The notes below the pieces were generated by a model. That model had not been told where the DNA came from. It did not search any database and saw only the letters and a list, made by a program, of their open reading frames with translations. A stretch of DNA of 64,000 nucleotides from Stratiolaelaps scimitus. Taxonomy: Eukaryota > Arthropoda > Arachnida > Mesostigmata > Laelapidae. Made by a program: the position numbers and the translations under genes. Where the stretch lies: assembly GCA_019614645.1 (NCBI GenBank), contig JABWDB010000002.1, positions 10,577,501-10,641,500 on the forward strand. Reading direction: 5' to 3'. Of the stretch, positions 1 through 14,900 are shown in pieces; position 1 is the first letter of the stretch, and each line of letters opens with the position of its first letter.

Positions 1-661
1 GACCGTCATCATCACCAGCAACAGCATGAAAACAGTAGGGAAAAGGGAAAATGCACTGGTGCTAACCAGTCTAGCGTTGCTACATCAGCGGCTAGCGGCT
101 CAGCAGCAGCAGCTCTGCCGCCTGTAGGAGCAGACGACTCGAACACAACATCATCGTCGTCAGCAGCAGCAGCAGCAGCATTCTCATCTCAGGCAGCGGG
201 AGTCGCAGCAGCAAGGCATCCACTGGTACAACAGCAGCAGCAGCAGCATCTGCTATCGCAAGGGATTACTGGCAGTGCCACCAGTGCTAGCGGAGGCAGC
301 GGGAGCGGTGGGACCATCGATGTCAGTTGCGGTGCTGCTGGTGGTGGTGGTGGTGTTGGTGGTGGTGCTAATGGAAGCAGTAGCGGTGCGGCTCAGGTTC
401 TAGTGGCACGCGGGTCAGTGGATTACGGCAACGCCAGTGGATTACTACCGACGATCGTTGGTGGAGCAATCGCGGGTGCAGCTGCTGCGGCGGCGGCCGG
501 ATCAGTGAACAGTGGCAGCTTACAACAGCTGCAGCAGCAGCAACAACAACAACACCAACAATCATCCGTCGGTGGAGCAGGTCAGAAGATGACCGAAGAC
601 AAGCCGCAACCCGTGAAGTGGCCGGCGTCAAAGGACGATTACGAGCTGGGAGAGGTGATCG
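1..661 (+). CDS. fray: fray exon 1 (partial): low-complexity N-terminus and start of kinase domain
   Basis: Frame 1 is open from the window edge and rich in CAG/CAA, GCA, AGC and GGT codons, giving Gln, Ala, Ser and Gly runs like the Pro/Ala-rich N-terminus of SPAK. It ends [10 protein letters not shown], the first kinase strand, at donor G|GTGAGT (phase 1). The first ATG in frame is at 589 ([12 protein letters not shown]), so the upstream 196 codons could be translated sequence or open 5' UTR; I favour coding because the frame stays open while repeat units change. Confidence 0.85.
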
Positions 662-3600
662 GTGAGTAGTTAGTGACTTGGTGTGGAGAAACGGGCCTTT
701 GGCATTTCATTACAGTGGGGCAGTCTTTCGCTCTCATAGTACGGCACGAGGCGATAGCAGTAAATTCGTAATGTAATGTAGATAGAGTGATCTAATGAAA
801 TGCTCCCTGCGCGATACGATCAGCGATGCGCGGTCAACCGTGTGCCAATGCCTGTTACTGCCTGCGCACGATCTGCCACAACAATCTGTCAGCGACGGGA
901 ACGATAACGAGACAGTGTCAGCATGCTGAACAAACAACCGAGATTACTGAGGGATTTTACGATAGAGTGGTGTCACCGTAACATGCTGGGGTGAATCCAC
1001 AAAATCAGATGGCCAACCCCAGCCATGTCCTTCTCGTTATAATCTGCTACTGTTGTTGTTGTTGTTGTCCTTTTGTCTTCTTCGTATCGCTGATACGACT
1101 ACAGTAGACGTAGTGCCCCTACAGGCGTTGTACGGCAAATCGAAAGAACACTGGCTAGCCGTCAGCCGAACACTGCGCGTAACCGTTGTCGGCTCCGTTC
1201 GAACTCACTCAATTCTCTTAGTCGCGCTGTAGTGATCCCACGCAATTGGGATACGCAATTGCTACTGGCGTAGTGTCACTGAAATAAAAACGAACCGAAC
1301 GTTTCGGCAGTTCGTTGTCGCCGTTGTACGACTTGTTTGTCGAAATCGACCTTTTGAGCATTGAGCTCAGCGAGGAGGGGATATGTTTGTCGTTGGAATA
1401 AATCATCAGATTTAATGGAGCTGGCGCAGATGCTGCTCTCTTTTCGTTCGAATGCTCAACGATCGGCTTTCGGAAGTGTCCTCTGTGTGTCTGGCCCATG
1501 TGGCTCAGGGCGTCTTCGGGACGTATGACATGTGCGAAGAGCGCTGCTTCCGAGGTGTGGCGAGAAATGATTTACCGAGCAATGCAGGCAAAGCTTTTGC
1601 CAGGTGATGACACCCATTATCGATTCAAAGCATCATTTGATAACGGGTCGAATGGTTCGCCCCTCCATGACATTTAACCTATCAGCATGCGAGCCACGAC
1701 TCCGAACGAATTTTAAAGGTTAAGCGGACCTCGAGAAACGAAATACGTTCTAGCGCAGGCGATATCGCTCTCACACACACGAACTGAGAGAGAGAGAGAG
1801 ATAGTTGATCGATGATCTTGGATAATTGAACAGATGATATGTTCTCATGTTACTAAGCGGATTTTTTGGACGAATACGTTCAATAGAAAAAAGAACGACA
1901 AACACTGACAGAACGCGCGACTCTTATCTTGTCTCAGCCTTGACGTGTATTTAGCCTCCCTTTTCGCGAACCTTGACAAAGCAGACGGCGCTTTTTCTCT
2001 GGGTGTCCGCCCGTCGGTCGAATTCAATGCATCGTAATGTCATATCCCTGAATTGGTAAATGGCGGCTGGGCCCTTCTGTCGCGGCCCATCAGATCGCAG
2101 CCTGGCCCCGGATGTATTAGTACACTATAGCCTGCTATCTGTGTGAGATCGCGTGCGTTGCGTAGCATTTGGCGGCGGCGGCGGTGGTGGCCACCTCTAC
2201 TTGATCAGGTCACTGGGCCAGCTGCGATACTTGAATACGCGAGGACCACGGCCACCACTACTACGGCTACTTGTATTACTACCCATGTGTCAGGTACACT
2301 AGGCCCGTCGCCACAAAAGCACAGACAAGAGAAAGAGAGAGAGAAATAGAGATAGACAGAGCAAGAGCTTGTGTTGGTTGGTTCGTTGCCGGCAACGAAC
2401 GATGCCAGCGATGGTGGTGGCCGGTTATCGTGTGTGGGTCGCTACTCAAACCGCTGCCGTGGCCATGGGCTAGTCAATGGCAGTCAGCGAGCACCAAACG
2501 CTGGGCGCTGCGGCTGGGTCCCGGACGAAGTCCGATGCAATCTCCTGTGTCTACTGTACTGCCGCGAGAAGAACAATAACAACGCAAACGTAACATCGTT
2601 CGACATCCATTCTAATACAAATAACGCCTGTATGCACCTACTTAATGTGTGTGCTATTCTTTCCGCTCTGTCCTCTGCCGTTCAATGCGAACACAGTTGT
2701 ATACTACCGATGTGGATATCAACGGTGTGACAGCCATAGCAGCATGAGTAGTTATTATGTGCACTGTGTGATAGGAATTAGTAGTAGGTTCCGAGTAGTT
2801 TAGTCTAGCTATACTTCAAGTACACTAGTCTCCTCGTTCACAAAAGTACGATAGTCTATAGTACTCTAGTAGGAAAGGGGACAAGCACGGCCAATGATAT
2901 TTGACGGGCTAGTAGATGGGCAAGTGGATCGGCAAACCATGAGCCGCACGTGAATTCATGAGTTAATGATTGGCGGTGACAGCGTTATGGGAGCTGCGAG
3001 GCAGGAACAATGGACCGCGGCAAAGACGAAAACCTGTCCAGTATTGGGCGACCATTGAGTCCGACGTGGTATTGCGGTTATTAGTTGGATTAGTTATATA
3101 TCAGAAGTAATAGCGGTATACGCTGCTGCCTTTGTTGGTTTGAAATGCCGGCGAGGCGGGCACGCAAGCAAGCGAATTATGTCATGCTTCGTACCGCATA
3201 TCGTTGACATATTGATGGCGTAGATATTCACCAATGATACCTACTGTTGGATGGCTAAACAAAGGCATGCTATTAGGTCTAGTTCTCTGCTATTACTGCG
3301 GCTGATACTGACGCTGCCGGCTGGCTAAACCAGCCGTTGCTGCGGTTACTATAATATTACAGCCGGCGACTATCGAGGCGCCGCCTGCTGGGTGCATCTG
3401 TGGTGATAACCGCCCACCCAAGCAAACCTATGTCACAGCGTTCATGTCCGACTGTTGTCTCTCCTGTTGTGCCGTTCCACGCGACAGGATAGCCGTCCGT
3501 TGTGTTTAGCTCTGGGTGTGACGATGTGTGCGTGTGTGCGTATTTTTGTGTGAGTGAATATCTCAACAAGAGCGTCCCTGTGCCTATTCGGCTGAGCGTC

Positions 3601-6600
3601 CATATTTGTGTTTATGCGTATATATGTATTGGATAGGTGGGTAGGTGCCGCTTTGGTAAACTTCCACTCCTGCCTCGCCTGAATGACTAGCTAGAAAATA
3701 TAGACAGCGACAGCGAGCGAGCGAGAACAGTGAACGACCAATAGTCGGTTGGTTGTTCGATTCAGTTAACTCGCGTATAATAGTCATTATAATTACCAAG
3801 AGAAAGTTAGAATTATCTGTAACGCTCGAGACAGAGCAGCCACAATGAGCGATACAGGGCACTGCTTTAATTAGCGCAACAGCTTCGATTACTTGTCCAC
3901 ATAGGCACGACGATCCTAGCATATGCTTCAATCTGCCGCACTTTTTTTCTCTCCTGTCTAATGCGTTGAGATCTCATTCAACGCCGATTCGCAGCGCCAC
4001 ATCGTCGGCTCCCCGCAAGAAATCTCCCCAGAGGATGAAGATGATGAACTTCATTCTTCATCGAAGTGAAGCGAACACATCATGACAAACAGCCGACGGA
4101 GCAGTTGTCAACGAATGAACGGTTCGCCGTTCGACGTCAATACTAAACGACAATCGTGTGTCACAAACGACAGGAGTTGATCACTTTCCTCAAAGTCGAC
4201 GACCAGCGTGTCTAGTTCACAACCCGTCGGCCGAAGTAAGAAAACTGCGCGAGCTAACAATGCGACGCGAACTCGGGGAAAATGAATTCGTATCGGCAAA
4301 GCCGAACAACCCAACGCTTGATGAACGCAAAGGTCTGCCATTCATATCGCGTGTTAGTAATAAGATAATAATAACAGTGGCCATAATGACACCTTTAGAA
4401 GTGGCAGCATCATAGGCCGATATCAAGCACCATGTGTGTGTGTGTGTCTTTGAATGGTTTTTGCTTTTTGTGAAGATGTCGCGCAGAACGCGTACGTCTA
4501 CGAGAGGGCATCATCTTTTCTCGAAGCCTGCTGATGGCGCTAGAGCTGCGGATGACGCGCACAATGCGGACAGTCTCCTACTACGCCAGCGTGGACGGTG
4601 TAGGCATGGATGGCGCCATTATTAACCTATCAGTGGCGAACCCATTAGACAAATAGGGTCTGACATTGATGAGAGACAGATTTAGCAACTGCTTTCCATC
4701 TTTTCTAGAGAGTCGGGGATGGTAGTGGTTGTGCTGGTGTCATCTTGGTAAGCCTGAGTTCGGCGTGTGTCGACTACTGAGTTGCTGTCACTGAAAGAAA
4801 GCCATGTTCGAGTGGAACTAAATAGTGAATGAATGCGGAAGTTGCTTGTGTCAGACGATATGGTACGCTCGGAGGTCTCTTGTAGAAGCGACGGCTAGAC
4901 CTTTTCATTATATGACTATTATTAGATGGCAGTCTCGCGTCGGACATGTTTTTTTATGCATGTCTAAGCCGTACAAGTAAGCGCACATATTGATATATTA
5001 TAATATATATATATATATAATATGTGTGTATATATTAAAGCGCTCAACTACCTCTGTTTGACTCCTATAGCTGAGAGAAAGCAGGACAGACCTTGCTTGG
5101 TCTTGATTATAGCCAACGGGCTTATCGCTATATAGCTGACCCCCATAATTAGACATAGGAATTGCATGCTATCCAGATGTTTAGACTCCTTTCGTGTATG
5201 ATGAATCGAAAGAGCACAGGGAGGGCTGCACTTTCAGTGTCGTCGGTGGTGGGCAAGCCATGTCGCAACCATTCCGCAGATCATGTAGCTCGAGAAGTGG
5301 CGAAAACAACTCAGAATAAAATGAAGACCTAACACCGTCATCTCTTTGTGTAGCGACGTGTCCGCCGAGAGACGAAGCGGTCATCGGTCCGTCCAGGCTA
5401 ATGAGTGTATTCGGGCCTGACGAGAAAATCGTGGGTCACGACATACAAGAAACAATATCGCAAGAGCAAAGGCCGTAGTACTCGTGAGCATGATGACCGA
5501 CAGGTGCTTCTGCCAAGTGACGTCCTTGCTTTGGCCTGCATAGCGCTGAAGCAGAAGAAGAAGAATATGAGACTATTGATAAATGTCTGTGCTGATAGCG
5601 GCAATGTCGCCGTTGGCCGAACTAAACGAAATTCTTATTCCAGGGTAACGCATATGATGGAAGCTCAATCCACAATCGACCATTGCTATCAAACATTTTG
5701 AGCCTCATGGAGAGGAATTCGTAGGAACCGATCAGGAATAGCTGAGTCTGGGGCGCAATAAAGGACACAATTTGCCCGAAAATTCCCCTACAGATACTCG
5801 TCAAATACTGACGAGGTCATCGCTGATGATGTCGTCATATTACGCGATTGTCATGCGGCAACGAAGCGATTCGCTAGACGCTCAGTATCATCTACGATAC
5901 ATGCATCCGTATTGTTAATGGATAAGCTTCAATAGAAACGAACGAACTAATGAACGGCCAACGATGAAGATCGGCCGAAGGCGACCGAAGGGCGTGGATC
6001 TGTTTCTTCAGCTATTGATCCATTGATGATGCCGTCGGCGGCAGCGGTTGGAGTGGGCGTCTGCCATCGTTCCCGCTGACAGCGTATATGCACAACTAAA
6101 CATATACTGAACGCGATCATCTAAATACGACATATTTAGACTACTCTCGCTCCGTTTGTTATCCTGCTGCGGCCGGCACCAACCCGCCACGGTCGCAGCA
6201 GCAGCATCACCGTTAGCAGAACCACATACTCTCGTTGCGAATGGTGTGAACAGCGCATCTTGCGGCTAGGCAGCTATCGCAATTGTCGAAAGAGCGTAGA
6301 GCGTGTGTCACCCCCACGTGTCTGCGTGACGTGGACTGTGGGACGGTTACAACGATGTGTTTCTCGCTAGTGTGCTATGGCTTCACAAGGGCTGACCTGC
6401 GTTTTCGAGGCCGCCCCGAACTAGCTTTGCCGCTGTCGAATACGTACGCCTGCTTGTATTGTATGTGGCAGAGGGATGCATACACAGGCTTAGACGTATA
6501 GAGACACGGACAGACCGACTCAGGCAAGCACAAATAATGCTGTTGTATGATCGGGCCAGCGCACCCAGATGAGACCACCCAAATGTCTCAGCGACGATAC

Positions 6601-7374
6601 AAGGAACGGCGCCGCAGCAGCAACAGCTAGAGCGCACGCATTTAGCATTAGCGTACGATCGAAGGAGGCAAGCGTACGTTGACGGGCCGGGCCAGGTTGG
6701 AGGGCCGCCGACCGGCTATTATTGACCTTTCGAAAGATGGATGGGTAGATGACACGGAGGGGTGCCGGCGTCAGAGGAGGGACTCGTTGACGTAGTCGCT
6801 GCATTACTTGCGGCCGCTGCGAGAGGCGACGATGACGAAAATGAGCCGATGGCCTGACGTAGGCAGCTTCAACTGCTCGTTGCCGTTGTCGATTGAGTGA
6901 CGCCTACGCGAAACTGAGTCTTTCAGGATAAAAACAAAAGCTTTCTTCAGCGTGTCACACTTTTGGTAATTGCTGGCCCCGGTACCAATGAGAGACAGAG
7001 AGGGAGAGAGATGATCTTAACTCTCGAGTCGCCGAACAGGCCTGAATGTTCAGGTAGAATCACGGTCCAGATAGAGGACAGGGTGGACAAAGAGTTAGGC
7101 GGACTCATGGTGACGTAGCGTATCTGCTAAAGAGATATAGATGTAGAGATAGAGATGGATCGGTTTATTGACGAGCCAACTCAGCTGGCGTAGTTGACAT
7201 TGGCTGACCCCACATCTGCTGTGTGTGGTGGCGTCGAGTCAGTTGGCGTTTGATGAAAGTGGATCTATAGTCGTTTAATGGCATAATATGAGCCCAGGAT
7301 ATATCAACAGTGTCATCTGCGATTCGCATACATGTACGATGAACGCATCACAACGTGGGACCCTGCGGGTGTCG

Positions 7375-7432
<58 letters not shown>

Positions 7433-10400
7433 AAGTATCGGGCATATCAATTTCAGTGCAAATCGACACTGGGCTGCAGACCAGATTGTGGTGTTAGTCG
7501 TTCATTAGAAAGCCCTGCATTTTATTTCAGCCTGGCTTCGTTGAACGTAACAATGAACATATAGCTTATATTGCATCCATGTTGGTAAGTGGTTCCACCG
7601 CTCGCAGAGAGTCCATTTGGTACAGCCGGTGTGAGCGCACTAAATGTTGTTGCCAAGTTGTGTCAACGCAAAAGAGTGTGTAAGGATTTCTACGGAAACT
7701 CGTAGAATATTCTTTTTAGACGATAGCTAGTCTGTTTTTGCTTGTTCGAATGTTCAATGGGAGTTTACAACGGGAAATGTGCCGCCGGGAAAAAATCCCA
7801 CTGCTGGCTATCATCGTTATGAACAGCTTGAACTCTGGCAAAAATAATCTATTAAAGTCTTCGATGTTACGCCATCGTCAGAAGTGGGTTTTTGGTTAGG
7901 GTAAGGAGTTATTTGCAGGTCTCGGAAAGATCACATACTCCGATTAGCCACGAAACTAGATAGCTAGACTGCTACACCTGCGTCGGGTGGTGATCGATCA
8001 TCTCGATTATATTCAATCAGGCCTTAATATTCGATATACTCTGGGTTAATGGTAATATAATATTCCACCAATTCGACCTTAGGGCTTAGCACGTAGAATT
8101 GAGTCCATCCAGGTATGGTATTGTATATTACAACAATAGACATCTGGAAACGTTGACCTGATCCCGTCACTGGTCACAATTATAACGATGTATATCCTGA
8201 CGTAACAGTACCGAATTTCTATAATGTTAATAGCCCTGTAACAAATATACGCACATCAAAATAAAGGGATCCTTGTTATACACAGGTCCTCCTTCGCCCT
8301 TAACCGACTCAATACTACCAATGTATTCAGCTGTAACGGCAGTTAGTTTCAGGGGTGGGTATTTGCACCGTTCTGCGTTGGTATTATACTATATAATATT
8401 ATAAAACGCCGCTGCGCAGTGCGGATAAAAATACCTAAGCAAAAGCTTTAGGGCCACCCCCAATTTTTTGAGGTTACTCGATTTAATTAGTTCTTCTTTT
8501 GTTTTAATTGCAATAACCTGCCAATGACCAAAACGTGCACAGAACATTTATGGTTATTTGTGCCTAGGTAGCGCAATGTGACATGCCACCGATCAGCGGA
8601 TAACCTGCCCATCTGTCCCAACACGAAATCTGTTAAAAGATAAGGCAGCCTTCGCAAATAACCTGTTCAAACACAACTCAATGTCGAGGCAGCTGTGTGT
8701 GTTAACACTCACTTATAGACTTCCGCTATATGTGTGAGCTAGCGAGGCAGGGGGGTTGATTTAGCCGCTGACCTGCATTTGTCAGTCATGAACGAGGAGT
8801 GATGATATGGCCATGAGACAAAACTCACGTACATCGGTATAAACAAGTCAATTCTATTTTATTACCAATGGTGGATTGGCCGGTAGCTGACCGGTCATGG
8901 GGCTTTCCCACGAATAGTGTCACATATCAACCAGTACGCGTTGCTCTGAGACCTGCTTTGCTTAGAGACATAATCACAGTTTCTACTACTTTGGAGTGCG
9001 ACATTAAAAGTTGAATTTTCGTATCGGTCGTCTTCATCGTAGCTTAGAAGCCGTCCGGACCAAGCGGCCTGAATAGAAAAGCGCCGATGAACGCTGGTGG
9101 CAGTAGCGAAAAATAGAGGCACATCTTTTATTATACTACGTTTCATGTTGTTGTCTCTAGGCAAAATATAGCGCTTGATCCTAAACTATAGAATAAGTCA
9201 CGAGAATCGAGCGTGTATCTGTGCATATCGTATATCTATGCATTGGTACAAATTGTACATACCCAGGTTGTCTCTGAATCTATCTTTTATGTCACATTTA
9301 GCGATGCCAACGTTAGATCGGTGTTGTTTGATGTCGTCTGACTTTCATGGATGACGTGTTGCTCCTAATACAGGCCTTGGTTTATTAGTTGAGCGCGTAA
9401 TTCGTCGTGCAATAGTCCGATTGCTAGGTTTTTCTGAAAAAAACACCTCTCACCAGAACCGTAGGGGTCAATAGGACTATATCGTATATTTAATTTATTC
9501 CTTAGATATTATGAGCTGCATGGCGAATCTTAATGCCGCCCCACTTGACACAGTAAACATCGGTGTGGTGGGCCCGTCACTCACTACTGGACTATTGAGT
9601 GTCTTAAATATGCACTATAATTATTATATATCAGAAGAGAGTCGTATCATTGACAACAATTAATATGCATCACATCCGCTGTATTATATGGCTAAGACAG
9701 TATTGAAGTATTGCCCGGCGACCGCTGTGATTCGTCCATTTCCATGTGTATTGTCCTTTTCATTCAATTAATATTAGTTGCTAATCATCACCGTTCAAAA
9801 GCTAACTTCTCACACGGCGTCCACTCCTTTGTGGTTTCCCCTTATCGATGTCTCTCCATCTCTCGAACAGGTGTCGGCGCGACCGCGATCGTTCATGCTG
9901 CCCTCTGTCTTCCACGCAAGGAGCGATGTGCCATCAAACGAATTAACCTCGAAAAATGGAATACCTCGATGGACGAGCTGCTCGTAGGTGTCGTCCACTG
10001 TTCATAACAATGACTTTGTCCACGAGGGAGAGATAGATATATAGATAGGAGCTATATGTGCAGTTCGACTATATAGCGAAATTGGAGGATATTGTACAAA
10101 TGTATGAGTTGAATTTTTGAACGTAAGGCGAGCTAGCGTACACGTTGTCTCCCGTGGGCCCAGCCTGTTGAACCTTATTCATAGCTGACATTTATTAGAA
10201 AGGTCGTCATCCGTTTCGTGTCCTAATCGTGTCTGATCTGACAATTTCCTTTCATCAGAAAGAGATTCAGGCCATGCGGGCCTGCAACCACGAGAACGTG
10301 GTATCTTACTACACTTCGTTTGTGGTCAAAGACGAATTGTGGCTCGTTATACGACTTCTAGCTGGTGGGAGTCTACTCGACATAATTAAGGTAAGTTTCA

Positions 10401-11892
10401 TTGCATAAGCCTACCGCGCCGCTCGTTGAACCAGGAAGCATATCAAGCATGACCCATATTAGGGAAGCTACAATATAGCGTGTTAGTAATTACCCATTTC
10501 CACAAAGTAGCAATGGGTACGAACCACATACAAACAGCAAAACGGGATATTTATACGACGAGATATCATGCATCCACATAGGACATATAAACTACCGGAT
10601 GCACCATGCATTTCACGTTAGCCTGTATATAGTATTACGTTTGGGGACGTGTTTGATGACAATCGTTACGTCTGATGCTGTCTCCGTTTGTATTATCAAT
10701 CGTAAGCAGGCTCCGGCAGTTCAGTGATTCACTGCCTCATACGTGTGCTCACGGCGTTAATCTGATTTTGTTGCAGCATCGCGTAAAAACGGAAGATTGC
10801 CGACAAGGTGTTTTCGACGAAGCGACAATCGCCACGGTGCTCCGGGAGGTCCTCAAAGGTCTCGAGTATTTTCATAACAACGGACAAATCCACCGTGATA
10901 TTAAGGCTGGAAATATTCTCCTCGGAGAGGACGGCACCGTGCAAATCGCCGGTGAGTGGTTACATATATTGATCGCTACTAGTCCGCTATCACTCGGCAG
11001 CTTAAGTTATGTTATAGTGGCAGCATTGAGTCCATTGGCGATCACCGAATATATGCACGGTGATTCTTACTTGCGCAGTTATATGCATAATGAAATAAAC
11101 CGATGTTGAAGAACATGTTGTAATATTTCGCTGTTGGCTCCTCGTGTCATTGAATTTTGGAATCTGTGTGCTGTCGGGGCTATCGAACTGCAATTCACTG
11201 TCAGAGCAAGGGCAGATCTAATCCTTATTACCAGGCAGATATAAGGGAACATCTCTCTCATGGCAAAATGACTTCAGTAATTCTATAAGAGGCTAGAATG
11301 CTGCATATTGATATACAGAGGTAACAACTGTGAATGCATACCATTGATCTATTTACCTCGATGCGGGAACATTGTTTACAGATTTCGGCGTCAGTTCGTG
11401 GTTAGCGACGGGTGGGGATCTATCTCGACAGAAGTCTCGACACACGTTTGTAGGTACGCCGTGTTGGATGGCGCCGGAAGTGATGGAACAGATTACTGGA
11501 TACGACTTCAAAGCCGACATCTGGAGCTTTGGTGAGTTGAACGTCAGTACTCAGCTAGATGGGTCAATATACAAGTGACCTTAGCTCACCACTGGTGGCG
11601 AGTCGGTGAGTGAGTGACGTAATTGAAGTGCAAACCTGTTGATAACACGATTTGAGAGATTAACTGTATCCGTGCGATTAATATTATATCTAGCTAACTG
11701 TCTTGCGAACAGTAGAGCTTGGCAGTAATTGGTTTAAGTTGACCTGATAATCAAAACACGAAAGGCTCTTGTACCCCGTTGGAATCTATCTAAATTTCCA
11801 CATTTAGATGTTCAGGATTCGTGCCTTATGCAATATCATAGCGCAGGTGATAGAGGAGGCTGGTTGCATTGTTGCCACTATTTTTGATCTAT

Positions 11893-11926
<34 letters not shown>

Positions 11927-14900
11927 CGCTACGCCGTGTCATTGCATCATTGCGTCGTGCAATACTTACTAGTTGGCGGCTTTTCACAATAGACAGCATT
12001 CTTTATCAATCTATCTATTACAGGTATTACTGCGATGGAGCTGATAACGGGAACTGCTCCGTACCATAAATATCCTCCGATGAAAGTTCTTATGTTGACG
12101 CTACAGAACGACCCTCCGACCCTTGAAAATGCAGGGGACGATAAAGATCAATACAAGGTGCGTGTTGATATGATATGCTTTCGGGGTAGTTCACACCAAG
12201 GCTGAACTAGGAATCTGCATTTCCCGGCCTATGATACTTCCCGCATATGAAAGCTTTTTACTTAGGTAACGCTCATATTAAAGATCGAGATCAGAATCAG
12301 CTGCAGAGGCTGTTGTGGCCAATCGAGCTTTATCTCGAATCTTTCGATCGTACCTCGAGATGCTTCCGTTGGGTGACATGTGAAAACAAGACCATGTTAA
12401 GACACCGGATCTAGATATTATAGATCGTCTCTCGAATCCTATCTAATTCGTATCATTGTCCTTTCAGGGTTATGGCAAGACAATCAGGAAGATGATCTCG
12501 GAATGCCTACAGAAGGATCCTACAAAACGGCCAACTGCCTCCGAGCTCTTGAAGCATCCATTCTTCCGTAAAAGCAAAGATAAACGTTACCTCGTTCAAA
12601 CGCTATTATCCTGTGCGCCCACGATCGAGCATAGAGCACAGCGACTCAAGCACAGTAAAAGAAATCCCGGAGCCTCAGGGCGACTGCACAGGTAACTCAA
12701 TTTGCAAATGTTGTTACACTTCAATTATTATTATTATTATTACTGCTAATGGTGAGGGACAGAGTATAATGTATAAATAACGGTGCACGTTAGACGGTTA
12801 ACAATTTGAGGTTCCATCGTGTTCAGCTCCATTTGACTCTCGATGCCTCACACTACGACAGCTTTTCCTAATGTAGTTTGTTGATGAGCTTTGTATGGGG
12901 ACAAAACAGTGTACGAAATGTTACTCCTGATTTACATAATATAGGGTCATCTGTATCTGAACAAGTATTATGGAGGTGTCACAGAGCGGGTCTCCTGTGA
13001 CCCTGATGTATATTCGCACACCCCATTGATTGTAATAGTTCAATATAAATTGTCCATGTAAATCATAATTAGTTCATGATGATCTTACTCTTGCTGGGAC
13101 ACCTACAGTCCGATACTATGATGCAATGCAAACACCCAACTATCATGATATTTTCATCCGATGATGTACTCCAGAGAAGAAAATTGACAGCGGGACTATA
13201 TCGTTTGTTTGTCGATCATCCAAACGCGTCTCACCAAGTAGGCACCGCCATGGTAGCTGGCATGGTACCGTGGACGTTAAATGTTGGCTGAGAGTCAGCC
13301 AGAAAATCTCTCCCTTAGCTGGCATGGTACAGCGGCGACGACGACTGAGTTTCGAGTTGAGCTGAGAAACAACAAGACGTCCGCAATAGGTAGCCCTGTC
13401 AGAATGCAAAGTGTCTGACTTTGAGTCAATCTCCAGTAGCTGTCACTACTTCCCTACATTTTTTCCCGCCCACACATGTGAGCTACTTCTGTAAGGTTTT
13501 TGTCCATCCTTATGCCTTTGTAGCCATACTATGTTTAGCTCTTGTTTTCGTTCACGACCAATAGGCACCGTACATAGATTGAGCACTTCACTGGAGGCGT
13601 TCGTTGGTCATCTCCTGGGCGAGAGTCGGTGTGTGTGTGTGTGTGCTGATCAATATGAAGCGCTGAAGCTCTTCGTGCGTCATCGTCATTCCCTGCCAAC
13701 TCATTGAATTGACACTACCTTTGCTTTCATTACTGTCAATGCCTTTATCCTTTGAGACGTCGAAGCTGGCTGGGCATCTCTTCGACAAGGGCTCTGTCTG
13801 AGTGTTGGCTTTCAATAATGTTTGTCCCTCGATGTGAGGCACTCCCGTCTCTGTCGTCTTCAAGGAGAGAACCAACGAAGCAAATAGTGAAATTGACTGA
13901 TTGACTGACAGCTCAACCTGGCCATTCGGATCGACACATACCTCTGATTGCCAGCCTGGCGGAAGGTAGCTAACGATAGCGTAATTTCCGCTTGACTCAC
14001 AGAAACTCAGGCAGCACATCCGATAACATATCAGCCTGTATCAGCCATCTATGCCTAGAAGATCATCAGCCGCAGCAGCAGCACGCGCCGGAGAGAAAGC
14101 CGCTCGTTCGTGATGTCCGTTTCCATAGCATTTCATGCCCGGCTGGGCAGCTCGGCTACATGGGCCGAGTCCCTGGGCCTGCTTTTGGTCCACGGTAACC
14201 AAGAGAGAGAGAGAGAGAGAGAGCAGCTTACATTGCTGACTCTGGTGTGAAAGCCTACCTCTTATTCCACGCTAAAAGAACAAGGAAAACGTATCATGAA
14301 TCTCGTTGTTGCCGTTGCTGCTCAACAGGGTGGCTGTGTGACTCTGTCACTGTCGTATAACTTATCCTCCGATAGACACGACGCTGGCAATAGTCGACTA
14401 CTGGGTCTCTGCTTCTCCAACGGCTGCTCTTCGACACTGTGCGCCTTTTTCGAGTGGCATGCCTCGTTCTTGCCTCTACAACGACGGCGAGTTTGGTTGT
14501 TGTGCTGCGTCGATCGCCTTTGAGCGTTTAGCCTGCGCTCGGGTCTGCCCTCTTTGGGTTTCGTCGAGCAAACTACAACTACAACCGGTGGCCGATGAAG
14601 GCATCCTCGGAGAACTCCGCCACGCGCGTGGCAGTGGTAGCTGCCTCAGTTGCGGTACCCCGACGAGCGGACCACCGGCTGACGCTTCGAGATAGATCTA
14701 CGGTGGCTGTTGTAGAACACGCGAAGCACAGTTAATGAGTCCATCCGATAGCGTGTGGGCTCCATGGTACATGCGATAGCGGCTCGTGTCTCGTGACTTC
14801 CGTGTCGGCATCTCGTTTTACGATGTCCTTCAGGATGGTGCAGTAATTGTCATTTTTGATATGATCGATTTTCTCTAGATTCTACCTGTGTGCGAGCTTG

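Noticed and set aside
7275..7564. Ile-Tyr repeat ORFs on both strands (also at 17013, 37323 and 52369)
   Set aside because: These are translations of (TA)n microsatellites, not genes.
13588..14019. 143-codon minus-strand ORF in fray intron 7 as a nested gene
   Set aside because: An ORF of this length is expected by chance a few times in 64 kb over six frames; no signal peptide, domain or splice partner.
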